DNA of 64,000 nucleotides, taken from contig CP058667.1 of NCBI GenBank assembly GCA_020544305.1, forward strand, positions 1,364,001 to 1,428,000. Reading direction: 5' to 3'. The notes below the pieces were generated by a model that was not told the origin of the DNA, did not search any database, and was given only the letters and a program-made list of their open reading frames with translations. This document shows positions 26,899-37,833 of this stretch, in pieces. Every line of letters begins with the position of its first letter. Position 1 is the first letter of the stretch. This DNA comes from Staphylococcus taiwanensis. Its GTDB lineage: Bacteria > Bacillota > Bacilli > Staphylococcales > Staphylococcaceae. A program made the position numbers and the translations under genes.

Positions 26899-28642
26899 TG
26901 TTGTTGTAAAACTGTGGTTAACTATTCTGTTTATAGTAACTACAGTTTTAATTTTATTGAGTGCTGCTTTAATCACCTTTATCCAATATTACTATACTCA
27001 ACAAACTGAGAATGCCATAAGAGAAGATGCCTCAAGAATAAGCCATTTAGTAGAACATGCAGACAATAAAGCATTAGCTATACAACATAGCCAACAATTA
27101 ATAGATGGCTCAGGTGGGGTTATTATTATGGCAAATAAAAACACTAAACCTGATAATTCTAATAGTAAAACTAAAAATAAAATGCTAGAAGAAATTCATA
27201 ATAACCATAACTTTAGTCAAGTGTTTACTAAAGGAAAATCCACAACTCAAAATATTACGATTAGTAATGATGGCAATTCACATTCTTATATCCTTTTAGG
27301 CTATCCTATGCAAGCGCAAGATAATGCTAAATCTAAATATAGTGCTGTTTTTATTTACCAAGATTTAAAATCTATTGAAGATACTAATAATGCTATAACG
27401 ATTATCATTTTAATTACAGCTATTATATTTATTGCAATATCTACAGTATTCGCATTCTTTTTATCTAATAGAATCACAAAACCATTGAGACATTTAAGAA
27501 CTCAAGCCATTAATGTCGCTAATGGAGACTATTCTCAACAAACTAGTGTTACAACTAAAGATGAAATTGGAGAATTATCATATACTTTTAATCATATGAG
27601 TAATGAAATTCAAGAGAATGTAGAAGCACTTTCTACTCAAAAAAATATTCGAGATAGCTTAATTAATTCTATGGTGGAAGGTGTATTAGGCATAAATGAT
27701 AATCGTGAAATTATGTTGTCTAACAAAATGGCTGATGACATTATAACTTCGATAGATAAAGATACTTTCCATGAATTGGAACAACAAATTGAAGCTACAT
27801 TCATATCTAAAGGAACAGAATTCCAAGAATATGAATTTAATGCTAAATATTATGTTGTCATCATGACTTATATTGAACGAATTCAACAAGATGGGCGAAG
27901 TGGTGTGGTCGTTATCATGAGAGATATGACTAATGAACACAATTTAGATCAAATGAAAAAAGACTTCATCGCAAATGTATCGCATGAGTTACGTACACCA
28001 ATCTCTTTATTACAAGGTTACACCGAATCTATAGTAGACGGCATTGTAACTGAACCTGACGAAATTAAAGAATCCCTATCTATCGTTCTCGATGAAACTC
28101 AAAGATTAAATCGATTAGTTAATGAGTTGTTAAATGTTGCACGTATGGATGCTGAAGGTTTGACGGTCAATAAAGAAGTGCAACCCATTTTACCATTACT
28201 AGAGAAAATGCAAGTTAAGTATCGCCAACAAGCTCAAGATTTAGAGTTGAATATGTCACTATCTCCAGATGTAAATAATGAGCTATGGGAATATGACGCC
28301 GATCGTATCGATCAAGTACTAACGAATTTGATTGATAATGCAACACGATATACCAAACCTGGGGATACTATTACTATCACTACTTCTTCAGACGAACAAT
28401 ATCAAACACTTTATATCAGTGATACAGGAAGTGGTATTGCACCTGAACATTTGGAACTTGTTTTCGATAGATTTTATAAGGTCGAAGCCTCTAGAACGAG
28501 AGGTAAACAAGGAACTGGCTTAGGCTTATTTATTTGTAAAATGATTATAGAAGAGCATGGTGGCTTAATTTCAGTCGAAAGTGAAGTCAATAAAGGGACT
28601 ACGTTCATTATTCAATTACCTAAACCTAATCAAAGTTACTAA
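26879..28642 (+). CDS. srrB: Sensor histidine kinase SrrB
   Basis: A 587-residue ResE-like membrane kinase starting at a GTG behind GAGGTAAAA. It has TM1 (about 11-37), an extracytoplasmic sensor (38-170), TM2 (172-195), HAMP (197-250), a PAS domain (about 255-355), the phosphoacceptor His369 in NVSHELRTPIS, and an ATPase domain with NLIDNATRY, DTGSGI and GTGLGLF. It is thought to sense the respiratory quinone pool and to phosphorylate SrrA. The whole protein contains one cysteine, in the ATPase domain (FICKM). A terminator follows. Confidence 0.95.
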   Translation: MTNRLNSVVVKLWLTILFIVTTVLILLSAALITFIQYYYTQQTENAIREDASRISHLVEHADNKALAIQHSQQLIDGSGGVIIMANKNTKPDNSNSKTKNKMLEEIHNNHNFSQVFTKGKSTTQNITISNDGNSHSYILLGYPMQAQDNAKSKYSAVFIYQDLKSIEDTNNAITIIILITAIIFIAISTVFAFFLSNRITKPLRHLRTQAINVANGDYSQQTSVTTKDEIGELSYTFNHMSNEIQENVEALSTQKNIRDSLINSMVEGVLGINDNREIMLSNKMADDIITSIDKDTFHELEQQIEATFISKGTEFQEYEFNAKYYVVIMTYIERIQQDGRSGVVVIMRDMTNEHNLDQMKKDFIANVSHELRTPISLLQGYTESIVDGIVTEPDEIKESLSIVLDETQRLNRLVNELLNVARMDAEGLTVNKEVQPILPLLEKMQVKYRQQAQDLELNMSLSPDVNNELWEYDADRIDQVLTNLIDNATRYTKPGDTITITTSSDEQYQTLYISDTGSGIAPEHLELVFDRFYKVEASRTRGKQGTGLGLFICKMIIEEHGGLISVESEVNKGTTFIIQLPKPNQSY

Positions 28643-28653
28643 TATTTTATAGC

Positions 28654-28697
28654 GCTCTAATGATTGATGAAATACTCATTCATTAGAGCGTTTTTTT
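28654..28697 (+). terminator. Terminator of srrAB
   Basis: CGCTCTAATGA pairs perfectly with TCATTAGAGCG, followed by seven T. Confidence 0.9.
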
Positions 28698-28770
28698 AGT
28701 GAATGAGCAACGCTATTGCATATATATGTTGCTTAATGTAATATTAAAATTAAATTAAAAATTAAAGAAA

Positions 28771-28897
28771 TTCATCTTCGGGGTAGGGTGTGATTCCCAA
28801 CCGGCAGTAAATTAAGCCTGCGACCCGCTTCAATTTGAAGTGGCTGATTCAGTGTAAATCTGAAGCCGACAGTATAGTCTGGATGGGAGAAGATGGA
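28771..28897 (+). ncRNA. FMN riboswitch (RFN element) upstream of ribU
   Basis: The leader carries the conserved RFN core: GGGGTAGGGTGTGATTCCC, then ACCGGCAGTAA, GCCTGCGACCCGC, the GCCGACAGT element and GGATGGGAGAAGATGGA. The closing stem P1 pairs TTCATCTTC (28771-28779) with GAAGATGGA (28889-28897). FMN binding should reduce expression of the riboflavin transporter. Together with the platform that follows and the srrB terminator, it fills the 320-bp gap between srrB and ribU. Confidence 0.95.
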
Positions 28898-28953
28898 GGT
28901 TTTTTTGTTGTGCAAAATAATCTCCTATTCTAAGTAAGATGAATGGAAGGAGA
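28895..28953 (+). promoter_or_regulatory. Expression platform of the ribU riboswitch (ribosome binding site sequestration)
   Basis: TCTCCT (28921-28926) is exactly complementary to the ribU ribosome binding site AGGAGA (28948-28953). The same TCTCC can instead pair with GGAGG at the 3' edge of the aptamer, in a hairpin of about 12 bp (28895-28907 with 28913-28925, one mismatch) that overlaps P1 by three bases. This predicts translational control. Confidence 0.65.
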
Positions 28954-28962
28954 AAATTTAAT

Positions 28963-29514
28963 ATGCAACAAAACAAACGTCTTATCACAATTAGTATGTT
29001 AAGTGCTGTAGCGTTTATCTTAACTTTCATTAAATTTCCGCTACCATTTTTACCACCATACTTAACACTAGATTTCAGTGATGTGCCAACATTATTAGCT
29101 ACATTTATACTAGGTCCAGTAGCAGGAATAATTGTTGCACTTATTAAAAATATACTGAACTTTTTATTCAATATGAGTGACCCAGTAGGTCCTGTAGCTA
29201 ATTTCTTAGCAGGAATAAGTTTTTTATTATCTGCTTATTATGTAGCCAAACGTCGTACGAATCATTCAAGTTCTAATCGCCAACTTATCATAGGTCTTGC
29301 TATTGGTACAATTGTGATGACGATTATACTAAGCATACTGAATTATTTTGTTTTATTACCTTTATATGGCATGATATTTAATTTAGGTGATGTATTTAAC
29401 AACTTGAAAGTAATCATTCTTTCTGGAATTATACCTTTTAATATCATTAAAGGCATTATCATTTCAGTTATCTTTATCCTTTTATACAAACGATTAAAAA
29501 ATATACTTAAATAA
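28963..29514 (+). CDS. ribU: Riboflavin ECF transporter S component RibU
   Basis: A 183-residue membrane protein with about six hydrophobic helices. The segment KFPLPFLPPYLTLDFSDVP after TM1 is characteristic of RibU, the substrate-binding subunit that captures riboflavin and docks on the shared ECF energy-coupling module, normally encoded elsewhere. The FMN riboswitch directly upstream supports the substrate. The ATG nine bases behind AGGAGA is preferred over an in-frame ATG eight codons upstream, which would lie before that site. Confidence 0.93.
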   Translation: MQQNKRLITISMLSAVAFILTFIKFPLPFLPPYLTLDFSDVPTLLATFILGPVAGIIVALIKNILNFLFNMSDPVGPVANFLAGISFLLSAYYVAKRRTNHSSSNRQLIIGLAIGTIVMTIILSILNYFVLLPLYGMIFNLGDVFNNLKVIILSGIIPFNIIKGIIISVIFILLYKRLKNILK

Positions 29515-29515
29515 A

Positions 29516-29561
29516 TTAGCACCTCTTACTGAAGTATTTTGTCTACAGTAAGAGGTGCTAA
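29516..29561. terminator. Bidirectional terminator between ribU and the ferredoxin gene
   Basis: A perfect 16-bp stem, TTAGCACCTCTTACTG and its complement, with a 14-nt loop. The T-run on the plus strand is weak; that on the minus strand is slightly better. Confidence 0.75.
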
Positions 29562-29579
29562 CCAGTTTTATGATTAAAT

Positions 29580-30883
<1,304 letters not shown>

Positions 30884-30891
<8 letters not shown>

Positions 30892-32263
30892 AGAAAAATT
30901 AAATAAATGGTTTGGTTACACTTCATTTAATCCTGGACAAAAAGAGATTATTGAGAGTGTTTTAAATAATACTCATACTTTAGGAATTTTGCCTACTGGA
31001 AGTGGTAAAAGTCTGTGTTATCAACTTCCAACATATATTAAACAGCAACCTACTTTAATTATTTCACCGTTAATTTCTTTGATGGATGATCAAGTTATGC
31101 AGTTAAAATCTCAAGGTGAAAAGTTCGTTTCATGTATTCATTCAGGCATGGATGAAAATGAAAAGCAAAAAAATATTAAGTTATTATCTAGTAGTCGCTT
31201 TATATTTTTAAGTCCAGAATTTATTTTGCAACCACAAAATTTCAAACTGATTCGATATATTAATTTTGGTTTAGTTGTTTTAGATGAAGCACATTGCTTA
31301 TCTGAATGGGGATACGATTTTAGACCCCATTATGCATTAATTGGAGAAGTCACAAAACATTTTAAGCGTGCAACAATTTTAGCTTTAACTGCTACGGCAC
31401 CTCCACATCTTGAAAGCGATTTGTCATTCATACTCTCAGTAAAATTGGAATCAATTAAAACAACTATGAACCGTGAAAACATTTCTTTTTCACATATTAA
31501 TTTTTCTGATGATGACGCTAAAATAAAATGGTTACTTCATTTTTTAGATTATTCTGGTCCTACGATTATTTATGTTTCATCTAAAAAAATATGTTTAGAA
31601 TTAGCTAAAATCATTTATCAACATGGTTATCTAACAGGTATATACCATGGTGATTTATCTTATCAAGAGCGACATACAGTTCAACACCAATTTATCAATA
31701 ACTTCATACCGGTAATTGTTGCAACTAGCGCTTTTGGAATGGGAGTGAATAAAAAAGATATTCGAACCGTAATTCATTTTCATTTACCAACTAGCCCCTC
31801 AAATTACCTTCAAGAAATAGGACGTGCAGGAAGGGATGGAAAGCCTAGTCAAGCAATTAGTTTATATCAACCTGATGATAGTTTTATTCTCGAAACACTT
31901 TTATTTAATGATGCAATCATTACAGAGGATATAGATGCTTATGAATTAGGTGCGTTTTTACCGCCACAAAAGCAAGATATCTTAGATATCCTAAATAAGA
32001 AATACTCAGTACAACAACTTAAAAACATATTTAAAACTTCTATGATTCGAAAGAAATTAGGTTATCAACGAATTCTAGGTTACACACATTTAGATCAATG
32101 TCGAAGAAGTTATTTGTTGGAATTTTTCGGTGAAATTCCTGAAAAGCAAGCACAGTGTTGCGACATTGACTCTGATTTAAAACCTTTAAAAATAGTAAAC
32201 AGAAAAAAAGTAAAACGTAAATTAACTTATAATGAAAAATTAAATAATTTATTTAAAGCATAG
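30884..32263 (+). CDS. recQ: RecQ-family ATP-dependent DNA helicase (short form)
   Basis: A 459-residue superfamily 2 helicase. Walker A lies in LPTGSGKSLCYQLP (about 36-49), the DEAH box in LDEAHCLSEWG, motif III in LTATAPPH, and motif VI in QEIGRAGRDGK. The Cys-containing C-terminus (DQCRRSYLLEFFGE and CCDID) looks like a zinc-binding RecQ-C segment, but the winged-helix and HRDC domains of long RecQ are missing. The TTG start lies behind GAGAGGTG and overlaps ypbB. It probably acts in recombination or replication restart. Confidence 0.88.
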
Positions 32264-32411
32264 TTACTTTTCTTTACTTAATTAAAATTTTGAGGATATA
32301 ATTAAAATAGTTCATGTTTTAAAAGAAATATTAAAAATGATACATATTCAACGCTCTCTGGGGTATATAGTATGTGATATAAAAATATTGGATTAAGAAA
32401 GGATGATGAGC

Positions 32412-34430
32412 GTGTCTAATAATTTTAGAGATGACTTTGAAAAGAATCGTCAGTCAATTGACTCTGATGATAAATTCGAACAAACAACCGACCATTCTGA
32501 TGAAAACACAGAAAATGTTGAAAAACAATCAGATCAACAATTCCCACCTAGAAATGCACAAAGACGTCAAAGAAGACGTAATCAAGCAACAAATAAAAAC
32601 AGAAAATTTAATGACCCAGAAAGAGATTCTAATGATGTTGGCTCATTAGATGATCGCTATGATGAAAAATCTTTTGATAAAGTACATAATCAAAATGATG
32701 ATCATTTAGATAATAATCATGATTATCCAAATAATAGAACCTCATCTCAAGACAACAATGAATATGATGCGTTGCGTTCTAATAACAATAATAGAGCGAA
32801 TCATCATTATGATGAAGATGAGTATGATAATAATGATTTAAATGAAGATGATCGACGTCACCGTGACCATGATGATGATTCTAGAAATTATAACAATCGT
32901 GATAATGAATATGTTAATGAAAAAGATAACGATTCAATTGGTAAGAAAGAAGCTGCAGGTGCTGGATTAGCAGGTGTTGCTGGTGCAAGTGGTGCTCGAA
33001 GAAGAGGAAAAGTTAATAGAAAAAATAGATTAGATGATAGTAGAAACAATCGTCCTCAAGAGGATTATCGCGATGATGAAAATTACAATGATAAAGATTT
33101 AAATCATAATAATCGTGACAAAGATTATAATAATGATGATAATCCTTCAAGAGATGAACATCATTCAGGAAATAAAGGTAAAAAGTCTGCAGCTGGCGCT
33201 GGTTTAGCAGGTGCTGCTGGTGCCGCTGGCGTTGCTGCTTCTAAACATAATAAAAAACGTAATGACGATAGAAATCGTGATAACAAATATCGTGATGATA
33301 AGCATCATGATGATGAAGATTACAATGACAATCATCGTCATAAACATGATGAAGATTATAATAGTGAAGAAAATCATTCTAGAGATGATCATAAAAAAGG
33401 AAGCAAAGGTAAGAAAGCCGCTGCTGGTGCTGGCGTAGCTGGTGCTGCCGGTGCCGCTGGCGTTGCTGCCTCTAAACATAACAAAAATCGTTCACATCAT
33501 CATGATGGCGATAGAAATCATGATGATAAATATGATAATGATACAAATAAACTTCGAGATGAAGATAATCATCATGATGATAACCGTGACCATAAAAAAG
33601 GAAGCAAAGGCAAGAAAGCCGCTGTTGGTGCTGGCGTAGCTGGTGCTGCTGGTGCCGCTGGCGTTGCTGCTTCTAAACATAAAAAGAACCATTCAAACGA
33701 TCATAACGACAATCATCACAATGACCATAATAATAGACATAATCGTAATGATGATAATGATGGTTTCCAAGCTCATAATGGTAAAAAGAAACGTGGTTTA
33801 GCTGGAATTCTACTTCCTTTAATTGCTTTATTATTAATTTTAGCTGCATTAGCAATCTTTATTGGTATGTACTTAAATAATGACCATAAAGATAATAACC
33901 AGGCTAGCAAAGATAAGACTGAACAAACTGCAAATAAAGATAGCAACAAAGATAAAGATAAAGCTTCAGATAGTAGCAATAAAGACAAAGCATCTAGCAG
34001 CGATAGTGATAAAGATAAATCTTCAAAAGATAATTCAAGCGACAAAGCCAATAGTGATAATAGTTCATCTAATAGTGCTTCAAGCGACGCTAATAGTAAT
34101 TCATCTGATAATAATGCAACTTCAGATTCTTCTAAAAACAATTCAAATGCATCAGATAATAATTCTACTAGCTCTTCAAATAGTGCTAGTAGTAGTGACA
34201 ACTCTAATTCACAAGGCACAAACGGTAATTCACAAAATAATAGTAATCAATCAAACAATTCAACTTCTGGACAACAAACACATGTAGTTTCAGGAAATGA
34301 AAACTTGTATAGAATTGCTATTCAATATTATGGTGAAGGTACTGTAGAAAACGTTAATAAATTAAAACAAGCTAATGGATTATCTAGCAACAATATTACT
34401 AATGGTCAAAAATTAGTAATTCCAAAATAA
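32412..34430 (+). CDS. ebpS: EbpS, elastin-binding / LysM cell-surface protein (expanded)
   Basis: A 672-residue surface protein starting at a GTG behind AAAGGATG. The N-terminus [17 protein letters not shown] and the basic [14 protein letters not shown] are like S. aureus EbpS. A very Asp/Asn/His/Arg-rich region follows and carries four Gly/Ala-rich modules ([20 protein letters not shown] type). One strong transmembrane helix (about 460-485, [20 protein letters not shown]) precedes an Asp/Ser/Asn/Lys-rich linker and a C-terminal LysM domain (about 624-672, [15 protein letters not shown]). S. aureus EbpS is an integral membrane protein of about 486 residues; this one is much longer, mainly from added modules. 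Confidence 0.92.
   Translation: MSNNFRDDFEKNRQSIDSDDKFEQTTDHSDENTENVEKQSDQQFPPRNAQRRQRRRNQATNKNRKFNDPERDSNDVGSLDDRYDEKSFDKVHNQNDDHLDNNHDYPNNRTSSQDNNEYDALRSNNNNRANHHYDEDEYDNNDLNEDDRRHRDHDDDSRNYNNRDNEYVNEKDNDSIGKKEAAGAGLAGVAGASGARRRGKVNRKNRLDDSRNNRPQEDYRDDENYNDKDLNHNNRDKDYNNDDNPSRDEHHSGNKGKKSAAGAGLAGAAGAAGVAASKHNKKRNDDRNRDNKYRDDKHHDDEDYNDNHRHKHDEDYNSEENHSRDDHKKGSKGKKAAAGAGVAGAAGAAGVAASKHNKNRSHHHDGDRNHDDKYDNDTNKLRDEDNHHDDNRDHKKGSKGKKAAVGAGVAGAAGAAGVAASKHKKNHSNDHNDNHHNDHNNRHNRNDDNDGFQAHNGKKKRGLAGILLPLIALLLILAALAIFIGMYLNNDHKDNNQASKDKTEQTANKDSNKDKDKASDSSNKDKASSSDSDKDKSSKDNSSDKANSDNSSSNSASSDANSNSSDNNATSDSSKNNSNASDNNSTSSSNSASSSDNSNSQGTNGNSQNNSNQSNNSTSGQQTHVVSGNENLYRIAIQYYGEGTVENVNKLKQANGLSSNNITNGQKLVIPK
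32937..33689 (+). repeat. Four Gly/Ala-rich coding repeats in ebpS
   Basis: Module starts are near 32937, 33162, 33393 and 33594. The last three are nearly identical, each about 96 bp, encoding [24 protein letters not shown] segments that end in AASKHNKN or a close variant. The first is degenerate ([17 protein letters not shown]). Spacers are Asp/His/Asn-rich. The spacing of 231 and 201 bp shows repeat units of unequal length. Confidence 0.88.
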
Positions 34431-34446
34431 TCATTTAGTTGTAAGA

Positions 34447-34485
34447 TTTAAGACTGAAACATTTATGTTTCAGTCTTATTTTAAT
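34447..34485 (+). terminator. Terminator of ebpS
   Basis: TAAGACTGAAACAT and ATGTTTCAGTCTTA form a long perfect stem with a tiny loop, followed by TTTTAATTT. Confidence 0.85.
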
Positions 34486-34596
34486 TTATAGACAGCAATG
34501 CTTAATTTAATTATTATCTTAAATTAAAATGCTATTCTATTTAGAATTAAAGGACGAACTGCTATAATATATGGGTGATTAAAGGAGGCCAATGAC

Positions 34597-35583
34597 ATGA
34601 AAAGCATAGAAAGTATTATTATCGGCGGAGGCCCATGCGGTTTAAGTGCTGCTATTGAGCAGAAGAAAAAAGGAATTGAAACTCTAGTAATTGAAAAAGG
34701 CAATGTAGTGGATGCAATCTATAAATATCCAACACATCAAACCTTCTTTTCATCTAGTGATAAGTTGAGTATTGGAGATATTCCATTTATTGTAGAAGAA
34801 AGTAAACCCAGACGTAATCAAGCCTTGGTTTATTATAGAGAAGTAGTGAAACATCATAACTTAAATGTTCATGCTTTTGAAGAAGTACTTACTGTTAAAA
34901 AAATTGATAACAAATTTACAATTACCACAACTAAGGATGTCTATGAATGTAAATTTTTAACAGTCGCAACTGGTTATTATGGACAACATAATGAATTAGA
35001 AGTTAAAGGAGCAGAATTATCTAAAGTACAACATTACTTTAAAGAAGCACATCCTTATTTCAACCTAGATGTTACTGTAATAGGCGGTAAAAATTCAGCT
35101 GTCGATGCAGCATTAGAATTAGAAAAAGCAGGTGCAAATGTCACAGTCTTATACAGAGGTGACCGATACTCTGCAGCCATTAAACCATGGATATTACCAA
35201 ATTTCGAATCACTCGTAAATCATGAAAAAATTAAAATGGAATTTAATGCAAATGTTCTTGAAATTACTGAGAACAGTGTCATTTACGAAAAAAATGGCAA
35301 AATGATAGAAATTCCTAACGACCATGTTTTCGCAATGATTGGTTATCATCCTGATTATGATTTCCTTAAATCCATTGGTATTGAAATTAATACAAATGAA
35401 TTTGGAACTGCACCTGTTCATAATAAAGAAACCTTTGAAACTAATGTTGAAAATTGCTATATAGCAGGAGTAATAGCTGCCGGTAATGATAACAACGCTA
35501 TTTTTATTGAAAATGGTAAATACCATGGCGGTATCATTACACAAAGCATTCTCAGTAAAAAACAAACACCTTTAGAAAGTTAA
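34597..35583 (+). CDS. bdr: Bacillithiol disulfide reductase Bdr (YpdA family)
   Basis: A 328-residue NADPH-dependent flavoprotein. The FAD fold GGGPCGLSAA starts at residue 10 and contains Cys14, the conserved cysteine needed for activity in S. aureus YpdA. The NADPH motif is VIGGKNSAVDAALELE, and the C-terminal FAD segment is CYIAGVIAAGND. It reduces bacillithiol disulfide and so completes the bacilliredoxin pathway whose other members, bshA and brxB, are also in this window. Strong AAAGGAGG site. It stands alone between ebpS and the convergent ansA. Confidence 0.92.
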   Translation: MKSIESIIIGGGPCGLSAAIEQKKKGIETLVIEKGNVVDAIYKYPTHQTFFSSSDKLSIGDIPFIVEESKPRRNQALVYYREVVKHHNLNVHAFEEVLTVKKIDNKFTITTTKDVYECKFLTVATGYYGQHNELEVKGAELSKVQHYFKEAHPYFNLDVTVIGGKNSAVDAALELEKAGANVTVLYRGDRYSAAIKPWILPNFESLVNHEKIKMEFNANVLEITENSVIYEKNGKMIEIPNDHVFAMIGYHPDYDFLKSIGIEINTNEFGTAPVHNKETFETNVENCYIAGVIAAGNDNNAIFIENGKYHGGIITQSILSKKQTPLES

Positions 35584-35594
35584 TAAAAATAAAT

Positions 35595-35754
35595 GAGGTA
35601 GGAATTAAAAGGCATTTAGGATTTAAGTAGTATCCCAAAACGAGTAAAACTGATTCACCTATTTTAGGAACTTTATCGAAAATTTTACTTCTGGGAGGTA
35701 CTAATAGAGTATCCTAGGATATTCAAATGCTTTAGTTTCCAACCTCTTTTTTTA
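35595..35754. terminator. Long nested hairpin between convergent bdr and ansA
   Basis: The outer arms (35595-35617, GAGGTAGGAATTAAAAGGCA, and 35725-35746, ending AGTTTCCAACCTC) pair over about 20 bp with a few mismatches, and seven or more T follow. Inside, 35626-35650 and 35679-35701 (AGTAGTATCCC with GGGAGGTACT, GAGTAAAA with TTTTACTT) form a second stem. The total of 152 nt is long for a simple terminator; a noncoding RNA or a small palindromic element is possible. Confidence 0.7.
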
Positions 35755-35817
35755 TCTGCAGATTTAATATATAAATATGCAAATTTACAACTCTATTTTT
35801 CTAAAGAAATAGCGTCA

Positions 35818-36792
35818 TCAATATTGTTTTTCAAAAAAGTCCTTCAAACTTTCTCCAATTAACTCATTACTGAGTCCTACAAGTAGTTTTAATCGCGCTT
35901 TAGGCCCATTGAGACCATTTGAAAAAATCAGACCCTTATTTGCTAGATTATAGCCACCACCTTCATATGCATAGACAGGACTGACAATACCATTAAATGA
36001 GCGTGAAACGAGCACAATAGGAATATTCAAGCTTAAGCAGGCATTTATTCCTTCCAAACAACTAGGCGGTAAATTACCTTGTCCTAAAGCTTCTATCACA
36101 ATTCCATCCACGTTCTGATTCGCATAAAAATTAAATATGTCACTTTGAATCCCCATATACGCTTTAATTAATGGAACATTCAACTCATTATTAACCCAAT
36201 TATAAGAAGTTTGCTTATATGGATGATTATAAAACTGTACATTATTCTTTGTTAAGATTCCTAATGGTCCTTGATTGGGACTTTGAAACGTATTGATATT
36301 GGAAGTATGTGTTTTTGTAACATTTTTAGCTGTATGTATTTCATCATTAAATACGACCATTACGCCATTATCATGTGCTTCAGTTGATGAAGCTACTCTT
36401 ATAGCAGAAATAAAATTATATAGTCCGTCTGATCCTATCTCATTCGATGATCGCATCGCTCCTGTAATAACAACTGGTAAATCTAAATCTAACAATAAAT
36501 CTAATAAATATGCAGTTTCTTCTAAAGTATCTGTTCCATGTGTTATAACGTAGCCATCATAATGATAATCTTTAATTGATTGAGTAATAATATTTTTAAT
36601 TTCCAAAACATGTTGTATAGTCATATGAGGGGAAGGTACGTTAAATGGATGAATTTCATCAACTACAGCATATTGACTTATGATATCTTTATGTAAAGAT
36701 ATAGGATTAACCTCATTCGTAACGACCTGACTTAATTGATTTTGTGACATACTAATAGTTCCACCAGTATGTATGATCAAAAGTTTCTTCAT
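35818..36792 (-). CDS. ansA: L-asparaginase, type I (cytoplasmic)
   Basis: A 324-residue enzyme that hydrolyses asparagine to aspartate and ammonia. The first catalytic threonine lies in IHTGGTISM (Thr9/Thr12), and the second triad in VITHGTDTLEETAYLL. No signal peptide is present, so it is the cytosolic form. The ATG follows AATAGGAGG. It is divergent from cmk, with about 77 bp between the starts. Confidence 0.93.
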   Translation of the reverse strand: MKKLLIIHTGGTISMSQNQLSQVVTNEVNPISLHKDIISQYAVVDEIHPFNVPSPHMTIQHVLEIKNIITQSIKDYHYDGYVITHGTDTLEETAYLLDLLLDLDLPVVITGAMRSSNEIGSDGLYNFISAIRVASSTEAHDNGVMVVFNDEIHTAKNVTKTHTSNINTFQSPNQGPLGILTKNNVQFYNHPYKQTSYNWVNNELNVPLIKAYMGIQSDIFNFYANQNVDGIVIEALGQGNLPPSCLEGINACLSLNIPIVLVSRSFNGIVSPVYAYEGGGYNLANKGLIFSNGLNGPKARLKLLVGLSNELIGESLKDFFEKQY

Positions 36793-36830
36793 TAGATTCC
36801 TCCTATTTTTAAATTACATATTTATGATAA

Positions 36831-37526
<696 letters not shown>

Positions 37527-37536
37527 TATCTATTTT

Positions 37537-37601
37537 AGCTATTTATTATATTTTGCTTTGCAATTGATTAAAAGTGCGAAATATTTTAAATAGCTTTTTT
37601 T
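37537..37601 (+). terminator. Terminator of cmk
   Basis: AGCTATTTA pairs with TAAATAGCT, extended by an imperfect TATATTTTGC/GCGAAATATT stem, followed by seven T. Confidence 0.7.
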
Positions 37602-37833
37602 GTTCTATATAATTGTAAGTGTAAATAATCAATCACTTTTAAAATCTTATAAGATTTCCCAACGTTCATCAAAATTTATAAATTTTTAATTTAAAATACT
37701 GCTAGTTTAATATTAAATATTTTTAAGAATTGATAATTTTTTTAAGAACTTATGAAACTAAAGGGGAATTTCTTGACAATTATGTCAGTTTGTAAGATGT
37801 TATAGTTATGTAGTGTATAAGGAGGCAAACAAG
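37602..37833 (+). promoter_or_regulatory. rpsA upstream region with TTGACA and an inverted repeat
   Basis: A consensus -35 (TTGACA, 37773-37778) overlaps the inverted repeat TGACA-ATTA-TGTCA (37774-37787). TAAGAT at 37793 and TATAGT at 37801 are possible -10 hexamers, but their spacings of 14 and 22 bp are poor, so the promoter is uncertain. The rest of the cmk-rpsA gap is AT-rich sequence in which I see no gene. Confidence 0.35.

Noticed and set aside
32937..33689. CRISPR-like regularly spaced repeats
   Set aside because: The repeats are in-frame coding modules of ebpS of about 96 bp with unequal spacing; no short palindromic direct repeats or cas genes.
33204..34219. Long reading frames on the minus strand and in other plus frames across ebpS
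   Set aside because: They arise from the repetitive Asp/Asn/His/Ser codons of ebpS, have strongly biased compositions (for example Ile/Met or Leu/Ser only) and no ribosome binding sites.
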